Positions 6,456 through 13,885 of a stretch of DNA of 31,732 bases are shown here, in pieces. Within the stretch, counting starts at the first letter, position 1. Each line of letters opens with the position of its first letter. Under the pieces are notes generated by a model. That model was given only the letters and a program-made list of their open reading frames with translations. It was not told the DNA's origin and did no database searches. The translations under genes and the position numbers were made by a program. Origin of the DNA: Victivallales bacterium (lineage in GTDB: Bacteria > Verrucomicrobiota > Lentisphaeria > Oligosphaerales > Oligosphaeraceae); the NCBI GenBank assembly GCA_017964325.1, contig JAGCSE010000040.1, forward strand, positions 1-31,732, given 5' to 3'.

Positions 6456-8414
6456 CTAAATTAGTAATTTGTCCAGCTTTTCAATGACTGTCCGGTAGTC
6501 CACCTTTTGGCATCCATCGTACCAATGGACATACTGTCCCGTCAGATAATCCGGTATGAGCGCCGTATATTCAGTCAATGCCAAATATGCCTCGATGAGA
6601 TGGTCTCGCATGGCATTTTTGTCACCCTTTTGGAATGCGCATAACGCCAATTGGCATTCATGTTCGCAGTGGCAAAAATAACGGTACAATCCAGACGGAT
6701 AAATCAATTGTGCATACAGAAAACTCGCTTCCTCTTGCGGCAGAGACGCTTGTAATTCCTTTGCGCGGCATTGGACATCCATCATCCGCCCTTCCTGCCG
6801 TCTAAGCCGTTGAACCAGATCCTCCGTGTCATGCGTGTCGGGAAACATGTCCGACAACGATTCCATGAACATGTTCGCTTTTTTAAGTTTATCCCTTCGG
6901 CCTCGATCACAATCAAGTATTTTCTTAAGTGCTTGGTTGCAACGATGTATTATTAGTCCATCGTTGCAAATCGCCACTCCGCGGGAATTCTTTTCGAAAG
7001 CGTCGAAATAATCGCGATAGCATTGGCAAATCTCATCTTGATTGGCAGAGAAGTGCTTTTCAACCCATTCATGCAGATAGGCTTCTGGCGAAAAATCTGT
7101 CGGATTTACGGTAATTTTCGCCGTACCATTCATCCCATAGATGAATTCTCGTACATTGGATGAATTAAAGATCGCATAGCACAACTTACGTTGCGACATC
7201 GCATTGCATAATACATTATGAAAATCGCGCACACCGATGGCCTGCGCCAGATGTGTTCCGCAAATGATTGCATGGTGACAATAAACGCCATAATTCGCCG
7301 ACAGATCGTTGGGCGATTCGAAGAAATCATCCTGCAAACGCCAGCCCGCGCAGTTGTCGGAAAAAACCGTAATGATATCAGGCGAAATCTTCAACAGCCC
7401 GCGACGGTTGAAAATGGAGCCTTCTCCCCATAAAGTCGTTGAAAACACGGCATTTTGATTATTCGTCAACCGCAGGACCAGTTCCTTCTGCTCATGAATG
7501 GCCTGGGCAATGACAGCCGCACGCTCTTCGTCGCTGTCAGGCGCTTTTCCCGCTTCCCAGAATGGTCGGTCGCCACGTCCGCGCAAGCCGAGCTGCCAGA
7601 TGACTTCTGGATATTTTGACCAACGTCGTATGGAATCACTCCACACTTCCCGCAACGCATCTGGATCAGAAAAGTATGAGAACTCCTTCTGCAAGCCTTT
7701 GGCGCGCCAATAGTTGTCAAAACCGAATGCACTGACGCCAAGCGGTTCCACATGATGCATCGTGAGAATGAAGCCGCGTCGGGAGAATTCCTCTAGTAGC
7801 ATCTCCTCCTCCGGATTGCGGATATCGACAAAACTGGCGGGAATCGCCAGATTGTATCCCATGCGGATCAACGTCTCCGCCACCCGTCGGGCGGTGTTCC
7901 GCGAAATCACCGTATGATAGTATTGGTATTCAGTATGCCGTGGACCGCCAATCTCCCATCCCGTCAGAAGGTCTTCGTCATTGATGAACACGCCACGATA
8001 ACGGATGGCAGGGCTGCCCGCCTGCCGCTCGATATTTTCCCAACGGAAGGAGTCAAGGCGTCTGATCGGAATCTGCGTCCAAAGATAGCATGGATCGACA
8101 TGCAGGAAATCCGCACTGAACGCGTAAATCCCGTAGATGCAGCCACGCATGTCCGAACCGTCAATATATAAGATATTTCCAGATTCGGAATGCAAACGGT
8201 AGTTCTCAATCGCCTCATTTGGAAAAACTTCCGGAAGAATGCGCACAACTATTCCGTCATGCGTCGGCAAATTCCGGACAATGGACGGCATTACTGTGCC
8301 ACCAGTCGCTTTTTGAATATCATGCGCCAAATCCTTCGCCGCCAACTGCAACGGCTCCAAAGCGTCAGCAGATATGAAAATTTGCAATGATGATGTCAGT
8401 TCAAAAGCGTTCAT
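6456..8414 (-). CDS. GH115-like glycosidase (alpha-glucuronidase family)
   Basis: The 652-residue product resembles glycoside hydrolase family 115, whose known members remove 4-O-methyl-glucuronic acid from xylan. Supporting segments are RYRGVFINDEDLLTGWE (138-154), a GLRGRGDRPFW segment, TLWGEGSIF followed by ISPDIITVFSDNCAGW, and YGVYCHHA. In family order these correspond to the N-D-E motif, the GmRGdGD motif, the SDN motif and the barrel's late aromatic-His strand. The first 120 residues fit the beta-domain that precedes the barrel. GH115 enzymes are usually longer (about 800-1000 residues) because of a C-terminal domain not seen here. There is no signal peptide, so it would act on imported oligosaccharides. 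The ATG at 8414 has no strong ribosome binding site. The match is by motif memory, so remote family membership with another substrate is possible. Confidence 0.65.
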   Translation of the reverse strand: MNAFELTSSLQIFISADALEPLQLAAKDLAHDIQKATGGTVMPSIVRNLPTHDGIVVRILPEVFPNEAIENYRLHSESGNILYIDGSDMRGCIYGIYAFSADFLHVDPCYLWTQIPIRRLDSFRWENIERQAGSPAIRYRGVFINDEDLLTGWEIGGPRHTEYQYYHTVISRNTARRVAETLIRMGYNLAIPASFVDIRNPEEEMLLEEFSRRGFILTMHHVEPLGVSAFGFDNYWRAKGLQKEFSYFSDPDALREVWSDSIRRWSKYPEVIWQLGLRGRGDRPFWEAGKAPDSDEERAAVIAQAIHEQKELVLRLTNNQNAVFSTTLWGEGSIFNRRGLLKISPDIITVFSDNCAGWRLQDDFFESPNDLSANYGVYCHHAIICGTHLAQAIGVRDFHNVLCNAMSQRKLCYAIFNSSNVREFIYGMNGTAKITVNPTDFSPEAYLHEWVEKHFSANQDEICQCYRDYFDAFEKNSRGVAICNDGLIIHRCNQALKKILDCDRGRRDKLKKANMFMESLSDMFPDTHDTEDLVQRLRRQEGRMMDVQCRAKELQASLPQEEASFLYAQLIYPSGLYRYFCHCEHECQLALCAFQKGDKNAMRDHLIEAYLALTEYTALIPDYLTGQYVHWYDGCQKVDYRTVIEKLDKLLI

Positions 8415-8426
8415 AGCAATATAAAA

Positions 8427-8466
8427 TTTTCCCCGCGCGAAGCGCTTTCACAACCGCCGAGCCGCC
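8427..8466 (-). repeat. Short hairpin repeat, copy 2 (GH115-like gene leader)
   Basis: On the minus strand this has the same GGCGGCTCGGCGGTT opening as 1258-1295, followed by a hairpin with stem GCGC/GCGC and loop TTC, then GGGGAAAA. The hairpin stem differs from copy 1 yet still pairs. It ends 13 nt before the start codon at 8414, so GGGGA could also be a distant ribosome binding site. Confidence 0.55.
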
Positions 8467-8517
8467 TGAACAAACAGACCGTGGACTTCAAGCTTCCGCA
8501 TGGCATTGTTTGCACTT

Positions 8518-8546
8518 ACGCGAAGCGTGACGAACCGCCGCAGCCG
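8518..8546 (-). repeat. Short hairpin repeat, partial copy 3
   Basis: The minus strand reads CGGCTGCGGCGGTTCGTC and then the hairpin ACGC-TTC-GCGT. It shares the GCGGTTCG core with copies 1 and 2, and its stem again differs but pairs. It lies within a spacer that otherwise looks non-coding. Confidence 0.45.
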
Positions 8547-8746
8547 TTGGATTCGTTTACTGTTGGATTTTCGTTTTGCAAAACAAGCCTTCCTGAGCTT
8601 GTCGGCCCGGCGGCGAGGCTTTTTTGAGTGTTTTGAGCGTTTTATGGTTAAAAATTCAGTGTATTCTGTGGTATCTTTACGTCTTTTGGTTACGGCCATA
8701 AGAAGTTTAAAAAATTCAAGGGCGGGGATGCCCTCGCTACATCAAA
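8547..8746. repeat. Spacer with REP-like element
   Basis: No real gene is visible between the two divergent glycosidase genes here. An open frame on the minus strand across 8448-8699 encodes only a low-complexity, Lys/Arg-rich sequence over the repeats. A hairpin-forming piece with AGGGC/GCCCT at 8719-8734 continues into CTCGCTACATC and resembles the right arm of the palindrome at 3925-3972. Confidence 0.5.
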
Positions 8747-8826
8747 TAATATGATTGTATTGCCCAAAATTGCAATTTAAAGTACCGTCATAGGCGAATC
8801 CATGAAAACACGGTATATATTTATGG
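8747..8826 (+). promoter_or_regulatory. Conserved upstream module, copy A
   Basis: This is the counterpart of 3821-3900. Twenty-five of the first 30 bases are identical, and AACACGG followed by TATATTT sits near the end with a one-base offset. It lies 39 nt upstream of the glycosidase start codon at 8865. A weaker resemblance (ATGATT, GCCCA, then CATA and ATGATGAAAA with shorter spacing) is seen at 23448-23492, upstream of aroQ. Confidence 0.5.
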
Positions 8827-8864
8827 TGTGGCATTTCTCTAAAAAACATCCAAAGGACACCATC

Positions 8865-10754
8865 ATGAAAATCGGTTGCAACTATTGGGCTTCCAACGCC
8901 GGAACGCATACATGGGACGATTGGGACGAAGCCGTCGTCCGCCGCGATTTCGCCCTCATGCGGGAGGCGGGCATGCAGCTCGTCCGCGTCTTTCCGCTGT
9001 GGTCCTCCTTCCAGCCGCTGACATTGCTCCGCCGCTGGGGCGGCATGCGCGCTGAACTGCTCATGAACGGGAAACCGCTGCCAGAGACGCCATGCGGTCT
9101 CGCAGGTGTCGATGAAACGATGCTCCAACGATTTAGGACGATGTGCGACATCGCCGAAGAAAACGGTATCGAACTAATTGTCGGCCTCGTGACCGGCTGG
9201 ATGAGCGGCGTCCTCTACGTGCCGCAGGCCTTCGAAGGGCTGAATGTCATGAGCGACCCGCTCGCCGTCAAATGGGAGGTCCGCTTCGTCCGCTGTCTCG
9301 TCCGTGAATTGAAGGACAAGCCCGCCATCAAGGCGTGGGAGCTCGGCAACGAATGCAACTGCATGGCCGTCCTCAAATCACCGGAAGAAGCGTGGAACTG
9401 GACGAACGCCATCACCTCCGCCATCCGTCTCGAAGACACGACGCGGCCTGTCGGCTCCGGCATGCACGGCATCATGCCCGCTGTCGATGAAGAATTCGTC
9501 GCGCCAACCAATTGGAGCATCGAGACGCAGGGCGAACTCTGCGACTTCCTCACGAGTCATCCCTATCCGCACACAACTTCCAAATCCTCCGCCCGACTGG
9601 ATCGCCATGATTCCATCCGTCTCGCCCTCCAAGCCGCTATCGAAACACGCCTCTACGGCGACATTGCCCGCCGCCCCGCCTTCGTGGAGGAAATCGGAAC
9701 ATTCTCCTCAAGTTACTGCAACGACGAGACAAAAGCCCTCTTCGTCCGCAGCTCCATGTATCAGGCCTGGGCCCACGGCTCCTCCGCCTATCTCTGGTGG
9801 TGCGCCTTCGAACATTCCGTGCTCGACTTCCCACCTTACACATGGAGCACATGGGAACGCGAGCTCGGCATGTATGACGAAAACTTCCATCTGCGCCCCG
9901 TCGGCAAAGCTCTCCGCGCCTTCAAGGAGATGCAGGAAGCTCTTCCGTTCAAGGAACTTCCGATGTTCCGCCGCAACGCCGTCTGCGTCCTCACCCGCGA
10001 ACAGGATTTCAAGAGTTTCATGGAAAACGGCTGGGCCGCTTTCGTTCTCGCTAAACAAGCCGGATTTGACATCGAATTCCAGTTCATTGATGAACCGCTG
10101 CGCGACAGCCAGTTGTATATTGTTCCAGGCATCATCGGCACCAACTGGAGCCGCAGTTTCGAATACAAGGCGTTGATTGACAAGGCGAAACAAGGTGCGA
10201 CCGTCTATTTCTCCCTCGACGGCGGCGACCTCTCGCCATTCGCTGAAGCCTTTGGCGCGACCGTTGTCACACGCGAAACCCGCACATCCGCCGCAGCATT
10301 CGATTTCGACGGCATCCATTTCCAACTATCCGCCCCCTACCGCATGATTATTCAACCGAATGACGCGGAAGTCCTTGGTGCCGAATCAGATGGAAATCCC
10401 ATCCTGCTCCACCACGCCATCGGCAACGGTGAAATCTATCTGATGACGGTTCCGATGGAACGCCATACCGCCGTCACGCCAGGAGCTTACAACGCCAACG
10501 CTCCCGCCTGGTATCGTATTTACAAACGCATCGCCGAAAAGGTCATCGCCAAACGGATCGCCCAAAGTGGCAATCAGCTCGTCACGCTGACGGAACATTT
10601 CTTCAGCGACGACCATGCCGTCATCATCGCCGTCAACAATAGTTTGGTGGAAATACCCGCCACACTATTACTTGCAAATGGCTGGCATATCAAATGGCAG
10701 GAAAAGCAAACCATCCAGCCGCAAGATGGTGCCGTCTTCGAGCTTGTCCGTTAA
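8865..10754 (+). CDS. Clan GH-A glycosidase (GH5/GH42-like, mannanase-type)
   Basis: The product has a TIM-barrel glycosidase layout. After the opening MKIGCNYW come RVFPLWSSFQP near residues 41-51, the acid/base pair NE in AWELGNECN (Glu163) and the probable nucleophile Glu276 in FVEEIGTF. These are the Asn-Glu and Glu motifs of retaining clan A enzymes. SYLWWCAFEHS follows as a late barrel strand. The remaining half resembles a Rossmann-like trimerisation (GATase-like) domain as in GH42, plus a small beta-domain at the end. I chose ATG 8865 over the upstream ATG 8802 because AAAGGA lies 8 nt before it and homology starts there, giving 629 residues. No signal peptide is seen. Substrate is unknown; beta-mannoside or beta-galactoside would fit the clan. 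Confidence 0.75.
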   Translation: MKIGCNYWASNAGTHTWDDWDEAVVRRDFALMREAGMQLVRVFPLWSSFQPLTLLRRWGGMRAELLMNGKPLPETPCGLAGVDETMLQRFRTMCDIAEENGIELIVGLVTGWMSGVLYVPQAFEGLNVMSDPLAVKWEVRFVRCLVRELKDKPAIKAWELGNECNCMAVLKSPEEAWNWTNAITSAIRLEDTTRPVGSGMHGIMPAVDEEFVAPTNWSIETQGELCDFLTSHPYPHTTSKSSARLDRHDSIRLALQAAIETRLYGDIARRPAFVEEIGTFSSSYCNDETKALFVRSSMYQAWAHGSSAYLWWCAFEHSVLDFPPYTWSTWERELGMYDENFHLRPVGKALRAFKEMQEALPFKELPMFRRNAVCVLTREQDFKSFMENGWAAFVLAKQAGFDIEFQFIDEPLRDSQLYIVPGIIGTNWSRSFEYKALIDKAKQGATVYFSLDGGDLSPFAEAFGATVVTRETRTSAAAFDFDGIHFQLSAPYRMIIQPNDAEVLGAESDGNPILLHHAIGNGEIYLMTVPMERHTAVTPGAYNANAPAWYRIYKRIAEKVIAKRIAQSGNQLVTLTEHFFSDDHAVIIAVNNSLVEIPATLLLANGWHIKWQEKQTIQPQDGAVFELVR

Positions 10755-10762
10755 TTGGAGAA

Positions 10763-10791
10763 GGTGTCGCGGGCGTCCCGCCTGCGACACC
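10763..10791. repeat. Strong hairpin, REP-like
   Basis: GGTGTCGC (10763-10770) pairs with GCGACACC (10784-10791), and the inner GGCG-tcc-CGCC also pairs, giving a 13-bp stem with one G-T pair. It begins just after the stop codon at 10754. There is no T tract. The GGCGTCCCGCC core recurs in the tandem repeats at 31468-31555. Confidence 0.7.
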
Positions 10792-10879
10792 CAAACGGCA
10801 ACGGAACAGCCGTCTTTGCCTCGTCGCTGTCGGCATTGACTTCAAAATGTTTGCATTTTCCTTAAGCTTTTGGCTCAAA

Positions 10880-10914
10880 AAAAAATCGGCCGCCTTACGG
10901 CGGCATCTTTTTCG
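10880..10914. terminator. Bidirectional intrinsic terminator between convergent genes
   Basis: GCCGCC (10889-10894) and GGCGGC (10899-10904) form a stem with a TTAC loop. A run of A bases precedes it and a T-rich run follows it, so both strands have a stem followed by a U tract. It separates the plus-strand glycosidase (ending 10754) from the minus-strand kinase (ending 11043). Confidence 0.8.
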
Positions 10915-11008
10915 CCGCCGACAGCCGTTGTCGGATGACAGGCCGACGGCGCTCCGCGCCTACCGTGCTCCGCACGGCGGCCTTGTCATCCGGACGGCTG
11001 CCGCGGCG
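10912..11008. repeat. Large imperfect palindrome with inner hairpins
   Basis: The outer arms are imperfect inverted repeats of about 38 bp. The left arm reads CGCCGCCGACAGCCGT then CGGATGACA. The complement of the right arm reads CGCCGCGGCAGCCGT then CCGGATGACA. The centre holds two triloop hairpins, GGCGC-tcc-GCGCC (10948-10960) and CCGTGC-tcc-GCACGG (10963-10977). The layout suggests a mobile REP- or MITE-like unit. It lies in the 3' flank of the kinase gene. Confidence 0.6.
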
Positions 11009-11042
11009 ATGGCTCCGCGAGCTCAAGGTTAGGAGGATGTCA

Positions 11043-12923
11043 TCATTGAACTCGCACCAGCGCGACGCGGAAGCCGAGGATGCTGTGAGACGTCGGATCG
11101 AGGCTGCCGCGACACGCCGAACGGCAGCCCGCGGCGTAGCTGCCCCACGAGCCTCCACGGTGCACGCGCCCCGAGCCACTTGACGGCCCAATCGGATCTG
11201 TCACCGCATCAGTCGGATATTTTTCTTCCCAATAGTCACGGCACCATTCCCAGACATTCCCATGCATATCGTAAATCCCCCAATTGTTCGGCTTCTTCTC
11301 GCCGACTGGATGGGTTTTGCCATCGCTGTTTTTGCCATACCAACCAAGCGCATTCAACCTCGAATCCTCCCCTGCTGCATTCATTAGATTTAAACCGCTA
11401 TTCAACGCTGTCGTTGTTCCCGCCCTGCATGCATACTCCCACTGGGCCTCTGTTGGAAGGCAAAACTCATAGCCAGAAGGTAGTTCTGATTCATGCCTTT
11501 CATGTATAACACAACAGAAATGGAATGCTTCTTCCCAACTTACGTTCTCTACTGGAAGCACACGAGAGTCATCCACTTCTATAGAAACCTCCTCATTAGA
11601 GATCAACTTAGGTTTCTCTCCAAACATTCGTTGCCAAAACGAAGGTTCAGCAAATACTGGTCTAAATGTCTTGACAATCTCTTTAAATTCTGATGGATTC
11701 TCGCCTATAACGGCCTTGTACTGCGCCTGTGTCACAGGATACTTCCCAATCCAAAACCCCTTGGTCAATGTTACCTTATGCAACGTTTCATTTCTGTTTC
11801 GCCCCAATTCATTTTCAGGGCTTCCCATCATGAACGTCCCGGCGGGAATCCAGACCATCTCCAAATCCACATCCTCCGCCAATTTGAATGTCAGATTCCC
11901 TTTCCTTTCCACAGACTCTAAGGAAGCCTGCGGAGCCGACGTGACAACAGGCGGTTGCGGCAATGGCGTCGGTGTGACGGCAGACTGCTGTCGTTTCGGT
12001 ATTTCCGCTTTTGATGAGCGGCTTGTGGCAGGTTGCGCCCCCTCCAAAGCCTCTGCGAATGCCATGCAACTGTCAAAACGGTCTTCAGGCTTTTTCGCTA
12101 GTGCCTTTTGCAACGCGTTGTTCACGGCATCTGGAAGGTTGTCGATTTTTGGCGGCGGCACACTCAAAACGGCATTTGGGAACGTCGTAATATCGAAATT
12201 GTAAAATGGATAATGGCCGTCAAGCATTTCGTAGGCCAAAAGCGCGAGGGCATATTGGTCGGCCTTCGCCGTCAATTTGAAACCGTAAAGGTCCGGACGC
12301 CACTGTTCAGGCGACTTGTAGGCGGGCGTCCCGCCCGTCAGGATGCCGCTGATATGGCTGACGCTCTCCTTGATGCGGAGCCCAAGTCCGAAATCGAGAA
12401 GTTTTAACGACTTGACCGTTTCGCCATCAATCTGCACCATCACGTTGGCGGGTTTCACGTCACGATGGACCATATTCTTTTCGTGCGCATAATCCAACGC
12501 CTTCGCCAGACGGTGGACGACCTCCCGCGTGATTGCCAGACCAGGCTTGGGATGTTTCTTCAGATAATTCTCCAACGTCTCGCCTTCCGCATAGTCCATC
12601 ACGATGTAGAAGCGGAATTCGTCATCTTCCAGACTCCGCACTGTCACGATGCCGTCATGGGTCAGGCTGAGCATTCCGCGGAATTCCTCCCGCAGTGCGG
12701 CGGCGGATGCTTCGTCACTTCGCAGGATGTCGGGCACGGTCTTCAGTGCCACAGTGCGGCCTTCATCCTTCATATCCTTGCAAAGGCAAACGACGCCCAT
12801 GCCGCCGCGCCCCAGTACGCGCACGAACTCGTATCGCCCGGCGATGACATCGCCCGACTGGAAATAGAGATTGCGAATCCGCTCGCGCGAATCCATCTGC
12901 GTGACATTATTATACTGTTCCAT
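11043..12923 (-). CDS. Ser/Thr protein kinase fused to a formylglycine-generating-enzyme-like domain
   Basis: Residues 31-293 form a Hanks-type kinase with the Gly loop GRGGMG (38-43), ATP lysine in VALK (Lys61), HRDVKPAN (catalytic Asp155), DFG (177-179) and the GGTPAYKSPEQ activation segment. A Pro/Gln-rich linker (about 295-340) joins it to a SUMF1/FGE-type C-type-lectin-fold domain (about 352-626) with MVWIPAGTFMMGS, PVENVSWEEA, LPTEAQWEYACRAG, GNVWEWC and RVHRGGSWGS...LGFR. The paired catalytic cysteines of true FGE are not at their expected place, so the domain is probably binding rather than sulfatase-activating. There is no membrane segment. The gene is the last of five minus-strand signalling genes, 255 bp after NADAR, and probably has its own promoter. 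Substrates are unknown. Confidence 0.9.
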   Translation of the reverse strand: MEQYNNVTQMDSRERIRNLYFQSGDVIAGRYEFVRVLGRGGMGVVCLCKDMKDEGRTVALKTVPDILRSDEASAAALREEFRGMLSLTHDGIVTVRSLEDDEFRFYIVMDYAEGETLENYLKKHPKPGLAITREVVHRLAKALDYAHEKNMVHRDVKPANVMVQIDGETVKSLKLLDFGLGLRIKESVSHISGILTGGTPAYKSPEQWRPDLYGFKLTAKADQYALALLAYEMLDGHYPFYNFDITTFPNAVLSVPPPKIDNLPDAVNNALQKALAKKPEDRFDSCMAFAEALEGAQPATSRSSKAEIPKRQQSAVTPTPLPQPPVVTSAPQASLESVERKGNLTFKLAEDVDLEMVWIPAGTFMMGSPENELGRNRNETLHKVTLTKGFWIGKYPVTQAQYKAVIGENPSEFKEIVKTFRPVFAEPSFWQRMFGEKPKLISNEEVSIEVDDSRVLPVENVSWEEAFHFCCVIHERHESELPSGYEFCLPTEAQWEYACRAGTTTALNSGLNLMNAAGEDSRLNALGWYGKNSDGKTHPVGEKKPNNWGIYDMHGNVWEWCRDYWEEKYPTDAVTDPIGPSSGSGRVHRGGSWGSYAAGCRSACRGSLDPTSHSILGFRVALVRVQ

Positions 12924-12970
12924 ATATCTATTTTATTACTTTATATAAAAACAAGATATTCAACTACCTT

Positions 12971-12996
12971 TTGTTAGGGAGCATTGTTAGGGAGCA
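12971..12996. repeat. 13-bp perfect direct duplication upstream of kinase gene
   Basis: TTGTTAGGGAGCA occurs twice with no gap, 48 nt upstream of the kinase start at 12923. It could be a tandem operator or a slippage duplication. No other copy was noticed. Confidence 0.7.
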
Positions 12997-13107
12997 TCAT
13001 TTACGGATATTCCCCCACATGGAGCAAGCATCTCCTGACAAACTGTTATTTTCCCAAACTGGTGGAATAAACACAATTGCAAAATTGCTATACTATAATA
13101 AACAACC

Positions 13108-13210
13108 CTCCTATTTCAAGTTTGCGCGTTGCGTAAACGGTCGCACAGAGTGCGACTTTCTCGCCGCCACTCCTATTTCATGGTTGCACAGAGTGCACCC
13201 CTCCTGTTTC
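13108..13210. repeat. Interleaved short repeats at the NADAR 3' end
   Basis: CTCCTATTTCA occurs at 13108-13118 and 13170-13180, with a diverged third copy at 13201-13210. The self-complementary GCACAGAGTGC occurs at 13143-13153 and 13186-13196. The NADAR stop codon (13178-13180) lies inside the second copy, so the repeat supplies the gene's last residues. Confidence 0.65.
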
Positions 13211-13657
13211 GCCACATTGCAACTGCGCTCTGATTTTGGTCAATCGCGAACAAAACTCCTGTCTTGTCAAAATAGTCCGTCTTGCATTCTTGTGTCCAAG
13301 CGAATGGGTCAACGTGGCATTGTTAGTGGCCAGCAACGCGTTGCGAAAATTTTCATTTTGCGTCAAAGCCGTGTAGGCCCTGTCAAGAAGTGTCTGGTAT
13401 TCTTTAGATTCGCGTTTAATTGGCTGCCCACGCCAATACAATGTCTGGTCGCGCTGCCAATTCTTCTTGCTTCCTCTTGCCTTGGCAACTCTTCCTACCA
13501 GCTTGCATACCTCCACCTGCATATCGGGATTTGAAAATTTCAACGACTGAAGAAATCCTTCCATGGATGCGCATTGTACACCATCTATCTCAAACGGATG
13601 AGGATGGAAATTCGACAGATTTCCCGCAGGATATCCAGCTCCTGAACTAATATCCAT
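13178..13657 (-). CDS. NADAR-family protein (YbiA-like)
   Basis: The product matches the NADAR (NAD and ADP-ribose related) superfamily. An LSNFHPHPFEIDGVQ opening is followed by the family helix CASMEGFLQSLKF (about residues 29-41), then VCKLVGRVAKARG, and the C-terminal NATLTHSLG and ILTRQEFCSRLTKIR motifs. At 159 residues it is of family length, except that the last dozen residues (CGETGGVHSVQP) come from a repeat and are not conserved. NADAR proteins act on ADP-ribose-containing substrates. NADAR antitoxins paired with DarT1 reverse guanine ADP-ribosylation, and phages carry related proteins. No DarT is adjacent. The ATG at 13657 has AAGGGAAG 6-7 nt upstream. It follows the large TIR-TPR gene by 229 bp on the same strand. 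Confidence 0.85.
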   Translation of the reverse strand: MDISSGAGYPAGNLSNFHPHPFEIDGVQCASMEGFLQSLKFSNPDMQVEVCKLVGRVAKARGSKKNWQRDQTLYWRGQPIKRESKEYQTLLDRAYTALTQNENFRNALLATNNATLTHSLGHKNARRTILTRQEFCSRLTKIRAQLQCGETGGVHSVQP

Positions 13658-13885
13658 AATTATCTTCCCTTATCAAATACATACGTCAATTGGCAATCAT
13701 CCACATTGACTTGATTACATGACATATTAATCTTTTACAAACAATTAAATCTTTTCATAAATAGTATGCAATGATAGACAGGATTAATTAAGCTTTTTCC
13801 ACCCTTTCTTTTTAGGAACACAAAAAATACTTGTGCTGGAGGTGTGACGAGTTCAAGATGTTCCACGACATTTACAAAGAAAAGT

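Noticed and set aside
8448..8699. Small Lys/Arg-rich gene
   Set aside because: It overlaps the short hairpin repeats, has no ribosome binding site and shows low-complexity composition, so it is probably non-coding.
8802..8864. Upstream ATG start for the clan-A glycosidase
   Set aside because: It lies within the conserved upstream module and has no ribosome binding site, whereas ATG 8865 has AAAGGA at good spacing and starts the domain.
11043..11190. Possible diversity-generating retroelement target at the 3' end of the kinase-FGE gene
   Set aside because: The C-terminal lectin-like fold is the type used by such systems, but no reverse transcriptase and no second template copy of this region is visible in the window.
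13658..13885. Small gene between NADAR and the large TIR gene
   Set aside because: No frame with a plausible start, length and composition was seen; the stretch is AT-rich spacer.
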